Shown here piece after piece: positions 1 to 7,824 of a stretch of 7,824 nucleotides of DNA. How positions within the stretch are numbered: the stretch's first letter is position 1; the number at the start of each line of letters is the position of its first letter. A program made the translations under genes and the position numbers. This DNA is from an uncultured Lachnospiraceae bacterium. Its GTDB lineage: Bacteria > Bacillota > Clostridia > Lachnospirales > Lachnospiraceae. Under the pieces are notes generated by a model. It was not told the DNA's origin. It made no database searches and saw only the letters and a program-made list of their open reading frames with translations. The stretch covers positions 1-7,824 of the forward strand of contig CATYEA010000086.1 of NCBI GenBank assembly GCA_958405355.1. Direction: 5' to 3'.

Positions 1-43
1 ATTGTCCGAAGTACTGACAGGCGAAGGGGCCGGGGAGGTATAA
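1..43 (+). CDS. C-terminal end of an unidentified upstream gene (partial)
   Basis: The frame starting at base 2 is open from the window edge and ends at a TAA at 41-43. It would give the C-terminal residues LSEVLTGEGAGEV. The stop lies two bases before the ATG at 46, and the Shine-Dalgarno of the next gene (GGGGAGG, 32-38) falls inside these last codons, as expected for a tightly packed, possibly translationally coupled operon. Thirteen codons are too few to name a family. The region could instead be non-coding leader, because frame 1 is also open through the same bases. Confidence 0.35.
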   Translation, partial: LSEVLTGEGAGEV

Positions 44-333
44 TTATGAAATTTAAAGGGATTTTACAAAGGATTTTTTTGTGTTTGTGTTTGTGCTTAC
101 TGTTTACAGGGATGCAAACTTATGCCGAAGAAACAGTTGGTGACACAGACGAAGGAACAGCAACAGAAACGAATCGTAAGACAGAAGATAGCCTGATGAG
201 AGATGATCTGTCTGAGGTAACGAATGGTTCTTTCGGTTATCAGATGGAATACGGGGTGTAGAACTGGAATCGGCGTATTTATAAACTCGCATATCAGGTC
301 TATGACAGGAATTCCGAAAGCGGAGATATCCGG

Positions 334-2727
334 GTGTATGCAGGAAAAAATTTTCATATAACGGATAGTAAAGGAAACATTTTGTCTGAGGGTACATACA
401 TCGATACTGACGGCAATTTGTCTGAGGACTTCAAAGGCGGAGAGATTTGCCGTGATATCAATGGCTGGTTTATCCTTTGGAAGGATGCTGTACTCAATGA
501 ATGGGGTATCCAAGAGATTTATGTTCAGGCCGACAGTGATTTTGTCGGCGGCAATAATCAGATAATCGGTGTGGAAGGAATGTCTGGTGTTTATTTGCAT
601 CCCGATTCGGCCGTGGCCGACAAGCCTTTACATACAATTGAAGTCAATGTGGCCGCGGAGGTTGATGCTTCTGATGTGGTATTTCCAGTCATGCAGGGGA
701 TGGATTTAAGTCAGTCGGATTTTTTAAATAAAGCTGCTGTGAAAATGGAGTGTGTCTATGGAAATCTGAAAGATCTGCCTCTGAAAGTCCAGTGGTATCG
801 TGTCATCAATGGTGTGGAAGAGCCGGTTGGAGATGTGATTACCAATATGCCTTATCATTTGCCGGAGGATGAAGCAAAGACTCTGACGGAAGCAAAAGAA
901 TATAAGGTTAAAATTTACTACAATGGGGAAGCTTCCACAGAAGATGCAAAACGTGTCAGTGATGGTCATGAAGTTTCTGTATCGGAGGACACCCCGATGG
1001 ATGAGGCTTCTTTTAAGACAGAGATGGTGAGCGGCTGTATTGATGCGGCCGTATGTCTTGAGCAGCTTCCATACAATCAATCGGTGTCCCATACATTCCG
1101 ATTTAAATTGTATCGGTTCGATGGGCCGAATCAGATGATTACAGATGATACGCCATTTACGGAATATGCGTTGACTTTTGATGCCAATGGTGATCGGGCG
1201 GAGAAACATCTGTTGATTGAAGGACTGACGGCCGGTTGGTACACCCTTGTTCCGGAAAATCCGGAAGGGGATTTTTTGGAAATTATTGAAAAGCGAAAAG
1301 ATAATTCGATGCCGAATGCCAGAACAGGAAGCAGCGCCGGTGTGGATTTCCATATCGGTGAGATTGTGGATAACCAATACAGTTGGGAGATTATCCGTTA
1401 TCAGGGACAGAATCCGGAAAATCCTCTCGGAACGAATTATTTCAAAATTACATATAATTATCGGGAAAATCTGTACGGTGTCAGTTATGCCATGAATCTT
1501 CCGGGAGGCTCCGGTTTAAATGGAAATCCTCCAATTGATATCACTAAATATCGTCCGGGAGAGATGGTTTCTGTACAGGGCAGCAATGGCATGACGGCGG
1601 ACGGATGGCAGTTTGTGGGCTGGGCCCTGGATGCAGGTAACGGCGTTTATACGGCCGGCGAAAAGATTTATTCCGATGTTTCCATCCATGGAATTCCTGT
1701 GGAGACCCAGGCGCCGATGACCGATGGCGGATTGACCTTATATGGACGGTGGATTCCGGTATATTCGGTGAATTATGACGGCAATACGAACACAGGCGGC
1801 ACTCTTCCAAAGGATACGGGCGGTACGGTCAGAGAGGGAAGCAATATTTATTATTCCGGCGATGAAGTTACGGTCAAAGAACCGGGAAATCTGGAAAAAG
1901 TGGATGCGGACGGCACACGTTATGTATTTGATGGATGGTCGGTGAATCAGGACGGTTCAGGTACCCGTTTAAAAGCCGGAGATAAAGTTAAAGTGGCGGA
2001 AGCTAATGTGACTTTCTACGCCCAGTGGCGTGTAGTAGGTACGGATAAATATGCAGTGACTTATATTGCATCGATTCCGAAGGACACCCTCCTGACTGGT
2101 GAACTGCCACAGGATAAGGAAAAATATGAAGAAGGCACCATTGTCAAAGTGAAAGACCAGGGAAGTATGGCTATTGAGCATTACCGTTTTGCGGGCTGGT
2201 CACTGACTTCCAGGGAAGATGCTCTTTATCAGTCCGGGGAAGAGATTTTCGGAACAAAGGATATTGGGAAAACCGTGACCGGGACAGAGACGGCGATGAA
2301 GGAGCAGGGACTTACTTTCTACAGTCGGTGGATACCTTTGTATCAGGTGACCTACCGTGCCAATGCAAATAAGGTGGAGAACCTTCCGGAGGATACAAAT
2401 GAATATGAAGCCGGGGAGATGGTGAACATTCTTGCCGGTGAAAAGATGAAGCGGGAAGGCTATCAGTTCCTTGGATGGAATACAAAAATGGATGGCAGCG
2501 GCGAAAGCTATGATTCCGGGTTGAAATTCAATATGCCGGAGGAAAATATTGAGCTTTATGCCCAGTGGCAGAAGCTTCCGGTGTCGGAGACTCTGCCGGA
2601 TGAAACGAAAAATCCGGAGGAACCGGGAAATAGCGGTGCATGGCCTCTGGTCGTTCTTGCTATCATTGGCGTGGCATGTATTGCTGCTTATGTGGTCTAT
2701 CAATGGATGAGTCACCGGAAGCATTAG
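334..2727 (+). CDS. Body of the surface protein: pilin-like region, four Listeria-Bacteroides repeats, C-terminal anchor
   Basis: This is the intact open stretch after the amber codon. Its first ATG (334) has no recognisable Shine-Dalgarno, so it is unlikely to be an independent start. Residue numbers here count from that ATG. Residues 1-106 resemble the fimbrial/isopeptide pilin-type region of clostridial adhesins, with the recognisable segment DFVGGNNQIIGVEGMSGVYL at 69-88. Residues 226-345 look like an Ig-like or Cna-B-like domain. Four repeats with the G-W and F/LYxxW signature occupy 381-746. A short Pro/Glu spacer follows, then a membrane helix at about 769-790 and the basic tail SHRKH. 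LPDET at 754-758 is not a sortase LPxTG motif. If expressed, the protein would sit outside the cell, held by the C-terminal helix. The role is probably adhesion or matrix binding, but no ligand can be inferred. Confidence 0.7.
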   Translation: MYAGKNFHITDSKGNILSEGTYIDTDGNLSEDFKGGEICRDINGWFILWKDAVLNEWGIQEIYVQADSDFVGGNNQIIGVEGMSGVYLHPDSAVADKPLHTIEVNVAAEVDASDVVFPVMQGMDLSQSDFLNKAAVKMECVYGNLKDLPLKVQWYRVINGVEEPVGDVITNMPYHLPEDEAKTLTEAKEYKVKIYYNGEASTEDAKRVSDGHEVSVSEDTPMDEASFKTEMVSGCIDAAVCLEQLPYNQSVSHTFRFKLYRFDGPNQMITDDTPFTEYALTFDANGDRAEKHLLIEGLTAGWYTLVPENPEGDFLEIIEKRKDNSMPNARTGSSAGVDFHIGEIVDNQYSWEIIRYQGQNPENPLGTNYFKITYNYRENLYGVSYAMNLPGGSGLNGNPPIDITKYRPGEMVSVQGSNGMTADGWQFVGWALDAGNGVYTAGEKIYSDVSIHGIPVETQAPMTDGGLTLYGRWIPVYSVNYDGNTNTGGTLPKDTGGTVREGSNIYYSGDEVTVKEPGNLEKVDADGTRYVFDGWSVNQDGSGTRLKAGDKVKVAEANVTFYAQWRVVGTDKYAVTYIASIPKDTLLTGELPQDKEKYEEGTIVKVKDQGSMAIEHYRFAGWSLTSREDALYQSGEEIFGTKDIGKTVTGTETAMKEQGLTFYSRWIPLYQVTYRANANKVENLPEDTNEYEAGEMVNILAGEKMKREGYQFLGWNTKMDGSGESYDSGLKFNMPEENIELYAQWQKLPVSETLPDETKNPEEPGNSGAWPLVVLAIIGVACIAAYVVYQWMSHRKH
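1474..2571 (+). repeat. Four tandem protein repeats of the Listeria-Bacteroides (InlB B-repeat / Flg_new) type
   Basis: Each unit opens with a Tyr-x-Val-x-Tyr strand, contains a Phe-x-Gly-Trp core and closes with Tyr-x-x-(Q/R)-Trp. The units are approximately 1474-1758 (YGVSY, FVGWA, LYGRWIP), 1762-2031 (YSVNYDG, FDGWS, FYAQWR), 2050-2337 (YAVTY, FAGWS, FYSRWIP) and 2341-2571 (YQVTYRAN, FLGWN, LYAQWQ). The first three are longer than the usual 70-75 residues because of insertions before the closing strand. The repeats are diverged at DNA level, so this is an old duplication with little potential for recombination. In known proteins these repeats form beta-grasp-like stalk modules on cell-surface proteins. 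Confidence 0.8.
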
Positions 2728-2740
2728 AAGGGGAGCAGCT

Positions 2741-3178
2741 ATGGAAAAAATAAATGAAGAAGTTGTCCGGGAAATCGTCAAAAAAGTATTAAATGAAATG
2801 CTTGTGTCCGAGGGGTTCGTTAAAGAAAGGGATTCCAGCGGAATTTTGAGAATAAAGACCGATACGGTCAAGTGTGAACCTTTCAGTGATACGCCGGGAG
2901 TTTATCTGAAAGATATTGTCTCACTGGAGGAAGCTCCGAGAATGGGCGCGGGTATTATGGAGCTGGATCATACAAGTTTTGAATGGACATTAACTTATGA
3001 TGAATATGATATGGTGATTTCAGGTGTTTTAGAGATTGAAATTGACGGGCGCATAGTTACAGGATATCCTGGAGATATTATCTATATACCAAAGGGAAGC
3101 CATATTCATTTTCAAACACCGTCAAAAGCCAGATATGCATATTTTGTGTATCCGGCCGATTGGCAGAGCCAGGAATAA
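2741..3178 (+). CDS. eutQ: EutQ-like cupin protein with an encapsulation-peptide-like N-terminus
   Basis: The 145-residue product matches the C-terminal cupin part of EutQ, the ethanolamine-utilisation protein reported to have acetate kinase activity in Salmonella. Visible landmarks are FEWTLTYDEYDMVISG (80-95), the second cupin motif GDIIYIPKGSHIHF (111-124), and the ending YFVYPADWQS, which closely parallels the enterobacterial EutQ C-terminus. Residues 4-20 (INEEVVREIVKKVLNEM) form an amphipathic helix like the peptides that target enzymes to bacterial microcompartments. The roughly 95-residue N-terminal part of E. coli EutQ is absent, giving the short form that I recall from clostridia. 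The start is supported by AAGGGGAG (2728-2735, 5-base spacer). The gene begins 13 bases after the surface-protein stop, so the two are probably co-transcribed. No other eut gene lies in the window, so the pathway assignment is uncertain; the cupin fold itself is clear. Confidence 0.82.
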   Translation: MEKINEEVVREIVKKVLNEMLVSEGFVKERDSSGILRIKTDTVKCEPFSDTPGVYLKDIVSLEEAPRMGAGIMELDHTSFEWTLTYDEYDMVISGVLEIEIDGRIVTGYPGDIIYIPKGSHIHFQTPSKARYAYFVYPADWQSQE

Positions 3179-3193
3179 GATTTTTTGCATATG

Positions 3194-4538
<1,345 letters not shown>

Positions 4539-4549
4539 AAGTAGACAAG

Positions 4550-4582
4550 CGGACACTTTGCTCCGGCGAAGTGTCCGGTTTT
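4550..4582 (+). terminator. Hairpin plus T tract after eno (terminator and/or 5' hairpin of the ilvN transcript)
   Basis: CGGACACTT (4550-4558) pairs perfectly with AAGTGTCCG (4569-4577). A U-G pair and a G-C pair extend the stem inward to a small loop, and GTTTT follows. The stem is strong but the T run is only four bases. It is well placed to terminate eno. It also lies downstream of the consensus promoter at 4510-4538, so ilvN mRNA would start with it. In that position it could attenuate, or protect the 5' end from decay. No competing antiterminator pairing was found in the 23 bases between the T tract and the ilvN start. Confidence 0.7.
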
Positions 4583-4605
4583 AAAACATAAGGGAAGGTG
4601 CAGGT

Positions 4606-5106
4606 ATGGAACAAAAGAGAGTTTTTTCACTGTTGGTGGATAATACTTCCAGTGTTTTAAGCCGTGTATCAGGACTTTTTACCCGTAGAGGATACAATAT
4701 TCACAGCATTTCCGCCGGTGTGACGATGGATCCGAGATTTACCCGGATTACTGTTGTTGTTGACGGGGATGATTTGATTTTTGAACAGATTGAGAAGCAG
4801 ATGCGCAAGATGGTGGATGTACTCGATGTCAAAACGCTGAAGGAAGGCGTTTCCGTTTGCCGTGAATTGATTATGATCAAGATCCGGGCAAATGCGGAAG
4901 AACGTCAGGCAATTCTGTCAGTGGTTGATATTTTCCGGGCGAAGGTCGTGGATGTGGGTATTGATTCTATGATTATTGAGCTGACAGGAAATCAATCAAA
5001 ATTAGATGCGTTTATCCGTTTGGTCAGCGATTACGAAGTTCTCGAACTGGCCCGGACCGGTGTGACCGGTTTATCCAGAGGTATGGATGACGTAAAATAT
5101 TTATAG
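4606..5106 (+). CDS. ilvN: Acetolactate synthase small (regulatory) subunit
   Basis: This 166-residue protein is the standard length for the regulatory subunit of acetohydroxyacid synthase. That enzyme condenses pyruvate into acetolactate or acetohydroxybutyrate for valine, leucine and isoleucine. Residues 4-78 are the ACT domain (FSLLVDNTSSVLSRVSGLF, RRGYNIHSI) that binds valine. Residues 84-160 are the C-terminal domain, ending in ELARTGVTGLSRG. Relative to E. coli IlvH, the Asn residues of the valine loop are kept (Asn13, Asn31), but the Gly at E. coli position 14 is Ser16. The start is supported by AGGGAAGG (4591-4598, 7-base spacer). The catalytic subunit ilvB is not next to it and must be encoded elsewhere. 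A consensus promoter precedes the gene, and ilvC follows after 98 bases. Confidence 0.95.
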   Translation: MEQKRVFSLLVDNTSSVLSRVSGLFTRRGYNIHSISAGVTMDPRFTRITVVVDGDDLIFEQIEKQMRKMVDVLDVKTLKEGVSVCRELIMIKIRANAEERQAILSVVDIFRAKVVDVGIDSMIIELTGNQSKLDAFIRLVSDYEVLELARTGVTGLSRGMDDVKYL

Positions 5107-5192
5107 CTCCATAATAATATTCCGTCTGATGCACGAAAAGGTGTACAGCTCTGTATTATTAGAAGATACATATTTAAAAAGATTAACAGTAG

Positions 5193-6221
<1,029 letters not shown>

Positions 6222-6230
6222 TTTTAATAC

Positions 6231-6259
6231 TTGACAAAAATACATCATCACGCTAGAAT
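6231..6259 (+). promoter_or_regulatory. Near-consensus sigma-A promoter for the pfl operon
   Basis: TTGACA (6231-6236), a 17-base spacer and TAGAAT (6254-6259) match the consensus at 11 of 12 positions. Transcription would start near 6266, a few bases before the riboswitch aptamer. The strong promoter combined with a downstream riboswitch terminator fits a unit whose output is set by premature termination. Confidence 0.85.
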
Positions 6260-6268
6260 CTGTATCAT

Positions 6269-6340
6269 AACATATGACTGACGGATTTAGTGGAAGAACC
6301 ACATGAAGTATGTTTGTATATTGAGCCGACCGTCTGGGCA
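6269..6340 (+). ncRNA. ZTP/ZMP riboswitch (pfl RNA motif) aptamer
   Basis: The leader carries the ZTP riboswitch architecture. P1 pairs 6269-6275 with 6308-6314. TGACTGACGG (6275-6284) matches the conserved TGACTGGCG-type strand. P2 is GTGG/CCAC (6290-6293 with 6299-6302) around AAGAA. The 3' domain CCGTCTGGGCA (6330-6340) matches the conserved CCGCCTGGGCA-type element, with a GCC/GGC stem (6325-6327 with 6337-6339). The pseudoknot GACGG (6280-6284) with CCGTC (6330-6334) is fully complementary. It carries compensatory changes relative to the common GGCG/CGCC pairing, which supports a real structure. This class senses ZMP/ZTP, a signal of low 10-formyl-tetrahydrofolate, and its original name comes from association with pfl genes. 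Ligand binding would favour pflA-pflB expression. Confidence 0.88.
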
Positions 6341-6367
6341 ACAGCCCAGGCAGTCGGCTGTTTTTTT
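6324..6367 (+). terminator. Intrinsic terminator forming the riboswitch expression platform
   Basis: A 16-position stem (6324-6339 with 6344-6359) is interrupted only by one C/A mismatch and one G-U pair. It encloses an AACA tetraloop and is followed by seven T residues (6361-6367). Its 5' arm contains the aptamer's 3' domain, including the pseudoknot strand CCGTC and the GGGC segment. The terminator and the ligand-bound aptamer therefore exclude each other, which is the standard ON-switch logic of this class. It also serves as the only good terminator downstream of ilvC. Confidence 0.92.
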
Positions 6368-6400
6368 GATAAAATCGAGCGTGAAAAGGAGGTTTTGATA

Positions 6401-7120
6401 ATGACACTCGGACGAATTCATTCCATTGAATCTATGGCTCTGGTCGATGGACCGGGCGTTCGTTCCGTTGTTTTTTTACAAGGCTGCCGTCTTCGATGTC
6501 AGTATTGTCACAATCCGGATACATGGTCCATGACAGGAAATAATGTTCAGGAAATGTCGGCGGAAGCGTTGGTGAAACGGCTGTCACGTTTTAAGCCCTA
6601 TTATGGAAATAAGGGCGGCGTGACCTTTTCCGGCGGGGAACCCTTGCTTCAAAAGGATTTTCTGAAGGAGGTCTTGCCAATGTGCAAGACGGCTGGTATA
6701 CATACCTGTCTGGATACGGCGGGCTGTGGCATGGGAGATTATGAGGATATACTTGCGTTTACAGATTTGGTTCTTCTGGATATTAAACATTATACCCGTG
6801 AGGGTTATCAGCTTGTGACCGGGCAGATGCCGGATGAGTCACTTGCTTTTTTAGAAACGGCTCAGAGGATGAATATTCCCCTCTGGATTCGCCATGTAGT
6901 CGTTCCGGGACTTACCGATGGGGATGAGCACATGGAAGGGCTGAAAAACTATTTACAGACGTTAAAACATGTGGAGCGGGTGGAACTGCTTCCCTATCAT
7001 GTACTTGGCGTTCATAAATACAAAACACTTGGAATTCCTTATCCATTAGAAGGCGTAGAACCAATGGAACCTCAGAAACTCTCGGGCTGGCAGAAACTTA
7101 TTAATAATCATCTGAACTAA
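6401..7120 (+). CDS. pflA: Pyruvate formate-lyase activating enzyme (radical SAM)
   Basis: PflA uses a [4Fe-4S] cluster and S-adenosylmethionine to install the glycyl radical on pyruvate formate-lyase. The 239-residue length is typical. The radical SAM motif CRLRCQYC supplies Cys29, Cys33 and Cys36 (CX3CX2C). GGVTFSGGEP (72-81), HTCLDTAGC (101-109) and LLDIKH (125-130) follow in the expected order, and the family segment ELLPYHVLGVHKY lies near the end. The N-terminal HSIESMALVDGPGVRSVVFLQGC is characteristic of PflA and not of other glycyl-radical activases. The start at 6401 is supported by AGGAGG (6387-6392, 8-base spacer). A longer reading from 6290 would translate the riboswitch and terminator and is rejected. 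The gene precedes pflB by 24 bases, the reverse of the E. coli pflB-pflA order. Confidence 0.96.
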   Translation: MTLGRIHSIESMALVDGPGVRSVVFLQGCRLRCQYCHNPDTWSMTGNNVQEMSAEALVKRLSRFKPYYGNKGGVTFSGGEPLLQKDFLKEVLPMCKTAGIHTCLDTAGCGMGDYEDILAFTDLVLLDIKHYTREGYQLVTGQMPDESLAFLETAQRMNIPLWIRHVVVPGLTDGDEHMEGLKNYLQTLKHVERVELLPYHVLGVHKYKTLGIPYPLEGVEPMEPQKLSGWQKLINNHLN

Positions 7121-7144
7121 TCTTTAAGAAGAGGAGCGAAAAAA

Positions 7145-7824
7145 ATGAGTATTGATGTGAACTGCACTGCATGGAAAGGTTTTAAGACGGGCGAATGGCG
7201 TCATCTGGTGAATGTACGCAATTTCATTCAGAAAAATTATACACCATATGAAGGCGATGAAGGATTTCTTGCACCGATTTCAGAGCGGACGGAGAAAGTC
7301 TGGTCAAAGGCCAGTGACCTGATCGTTGAAGAATTAAAAAAGGGTATTATCGATGTGGAGACCAATGTGGTTTCTGGTATCGATAACTTCGCACCGGGAT
7401 ATATTGATAAAGAAAATGAAGTCATCGTGGGGCTTCAGACAGATGCGCCGCTGAAACGGATTGTCAATCTTTTCGGCGGTATGCGTATGGCAACTTCGGC
7501 CCTGGAACAGTATGGCTATAAACTGAATCCGGAGATTGAACATCATTTCCGGCTTTATCGCAGAACCCATAACGACGGCGTTTTTGACGCTTATCCGGAA
7601 CGGACCCGTCTGGCCAGACATGCCGGCCTTCTTACCGGTCTTCCGGATGCTTATGGCCGGGGACGTATTGTAGGAGATTATCGCCGGGTACCGCTCTACG
7701 GTACAGATTTTCTTATTGAGGAAAAGAAAAAAGATTTAATTATGATTGATGGACCGATGACCGATGAACGTATCCGTCTGCGGGAAGAGGTTCAGATGCA
7801 GATTCGTGCGTTGGAAGAAATGCG
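7145..7824 (+). CDS. pflB: Pyruvate formate-lyase (formate C-acetyltransferase), N-terminal part
   Basis: The first 226 codons of pyruvate formate-lyase, which splits pyruvate plus CoA into formate and acetyl-CoA under anaerobic conditions. Strong family landmarks are [20 protein letters not shown] near the start, [52 protein letters not shown], and [27 protein letters not shown], all in the order seen in E. coli PflB. GAGGAG (7131-7136, 8-base spacer) supports the ATG. The gene runs off the window, so the active-site cysteine pair and the C-terminal glycyl-radical loop cannot be inspected. The frame is intact throughout. It is co-transcribed with pflA under the ZTP riboswitch. Confidence 0.97.
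   Translation, partial: MSIDVNCTAWKGFKTGEWRHLVNVRNFIQKNYTPYEGDEGFLAPISERTEKVWSKASDLIVEELKKGIIDVETNVVSGIDNFAPGYIDKENEVIVGLQTDAPLKRIVNLFGGMRMATSALEQYGYKLNPEIEHHFRLYRRTHNDGVFDAYPERTRLARHAGLLTGLPDAYGRGRIVGDYRRVPLYGTDFLIEEKKKDLIMIDGPMTDERIRLREEVQMQIRALEEM

Larger units (their letters stand above)
46..2727 (+). pseudogene. Secreted, membrane-anchored surface protein gene interrupted by an in-frame TAG
   Basis: One reading frame runs from the ATG at 46 to the TAG at 2725-2727 (893 codons before the final stop). It is broken only by a TAG at codon 72 (259-261). The start has a good Shine-Dalgarno (GGGGAGG, 32-38, 7-base spacer). Residues 1-27 form a classic signal peptide: basic MKFK, a Leu/Cys-rich hydrophobic core, and a likely cleavage after TYA. 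The frame stays open and protein-like after the TAG (NWNRRIYKLAYQVYDRNSES), which argues for a single nonsense change and not two genes. TAG is the normal stop of ilvN in this window, so general recoding is unlikely. As written, translation would release a 71-residue secreted peptide. The alternatives are readthrough, a sequencing error, or recent inactivation with the rest of the frame not yet decayed. Confidence 0.75.

Noticed and set aside
259..261. TAG read as pyrrolysine or as a recoded sense codon
   Set aside because: A surface adhesin is not a known pyrrolysine protein, and ilvN and the surface gene itself end in TAG in the same window. A nonsense mutation is simpler.
97..600. Open frame of 167 codons on the - strand over the amber region
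   Set aside because: No ribosome binding site, low-complexity Ile/Cys/Phe-rich translation with no family look, and it lies opposite a clearly protein-like + strand frame.
724..1377. Open frame of 217 codons on the - strand
   Set aside because: Antisense shadow of the surface protein, with an implausible Ile/His/Arg-rich composition and no ribosome binding site.
2593..2607. LPDET considered as a sortase signal
   Set aside because: It lacks the Gly of LPxTG and sits about 15 residues before the membrane helix, with no other support.
2200..2871. Open frame of 223 codons on the - strand
   Set aside because: Shadow of the surface-protein 3' end and the eutQ start. It crosses the gene junction, and the product looks like no known family.
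6290..6400. N-terminal extension of pflA by 37 residues
   Set aside because: It would translate the riboswitch and terminator. A strong ribosome binding site and the family N-terminus fit the ATG at 6401.

Overview
The window looks like chromosomal DNA of an anaerobic Firmicute, most likely a Clostridia/Lachnospiraceae-type gut bacterium. The reasons are strong AGGAGG-type ribosome binding sites, a moderate G+C content, a pyruvate formate-lyase locus, a clostridial-size EutQ-like cupin, a Gram-positive surface protein with Listeria-Bacteroides repeats, and a ZTP (pfl-motif) riboswitch. This assignment is inferred from protein and RNA character, not from a database match. Every gene is on the + strand.

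Region 1 (1-3178): the last codons of an unidentified upstream gene lead into a surface-protein gene (46-2727). This gene has a signal peptide, a pilin-like region, four Listeria-Bacteroides (InlB B-type) repeats and a C-terminal membrane anchor, but an in-frame TAG at 259-261 interrupts it. Thirteen bases downstream is a short EutQ-like cupin gene (2741-3178) with an N-terminal helix that resembles a microcompartment encapsulation peptide.

Region 2 (3179-4582): enolase (eno). A 13-bp perfect inverted repeat buries its Shine-Dalgarno sequence. A terminator-like hairpin follows the gene. The last codons of eno contain a perfect TTGACA-N17-TATAAT promoter that fires directly into that hairpin, so the hairpin may also be the 5' end of the next transcript.

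Region 3 (4606-6221): ilvN (acetolactate synthase regulatory subunit) and ilvC (ketol-acid reductoisomerase), two parts of branched-chain amino acid synthesis. The catalytic subunit gene ilvB is not adjacent, and no T-box leader is visible. IlvC carries a Tyr-Glu pair in its cofactor loop, which suggests NADH use.

Region 4 (6231-7824): a near-consensus promoter, a ZTP/ZMP riboswitch overlapping an intrinsic terminator, then pflA (activating enzyme) and the first 226 codons of pflB, which runs off the window. The layout implies that the purine and one-carbon alarmone ZMP/ZTP controls formate production from pyruvate.

No wholly new system could be established. The points most worth following are the hairpin over the eno ribosome binding site, the promoter-hairpin pair before ilvN, the interrupted surface protein coupled to a stray EutQ, and the riboswitch-controlled pfl operon. 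No tRNA, rRNA, CRISPR array, insertion sequence or gene-free stretch over 300 bases was seen.
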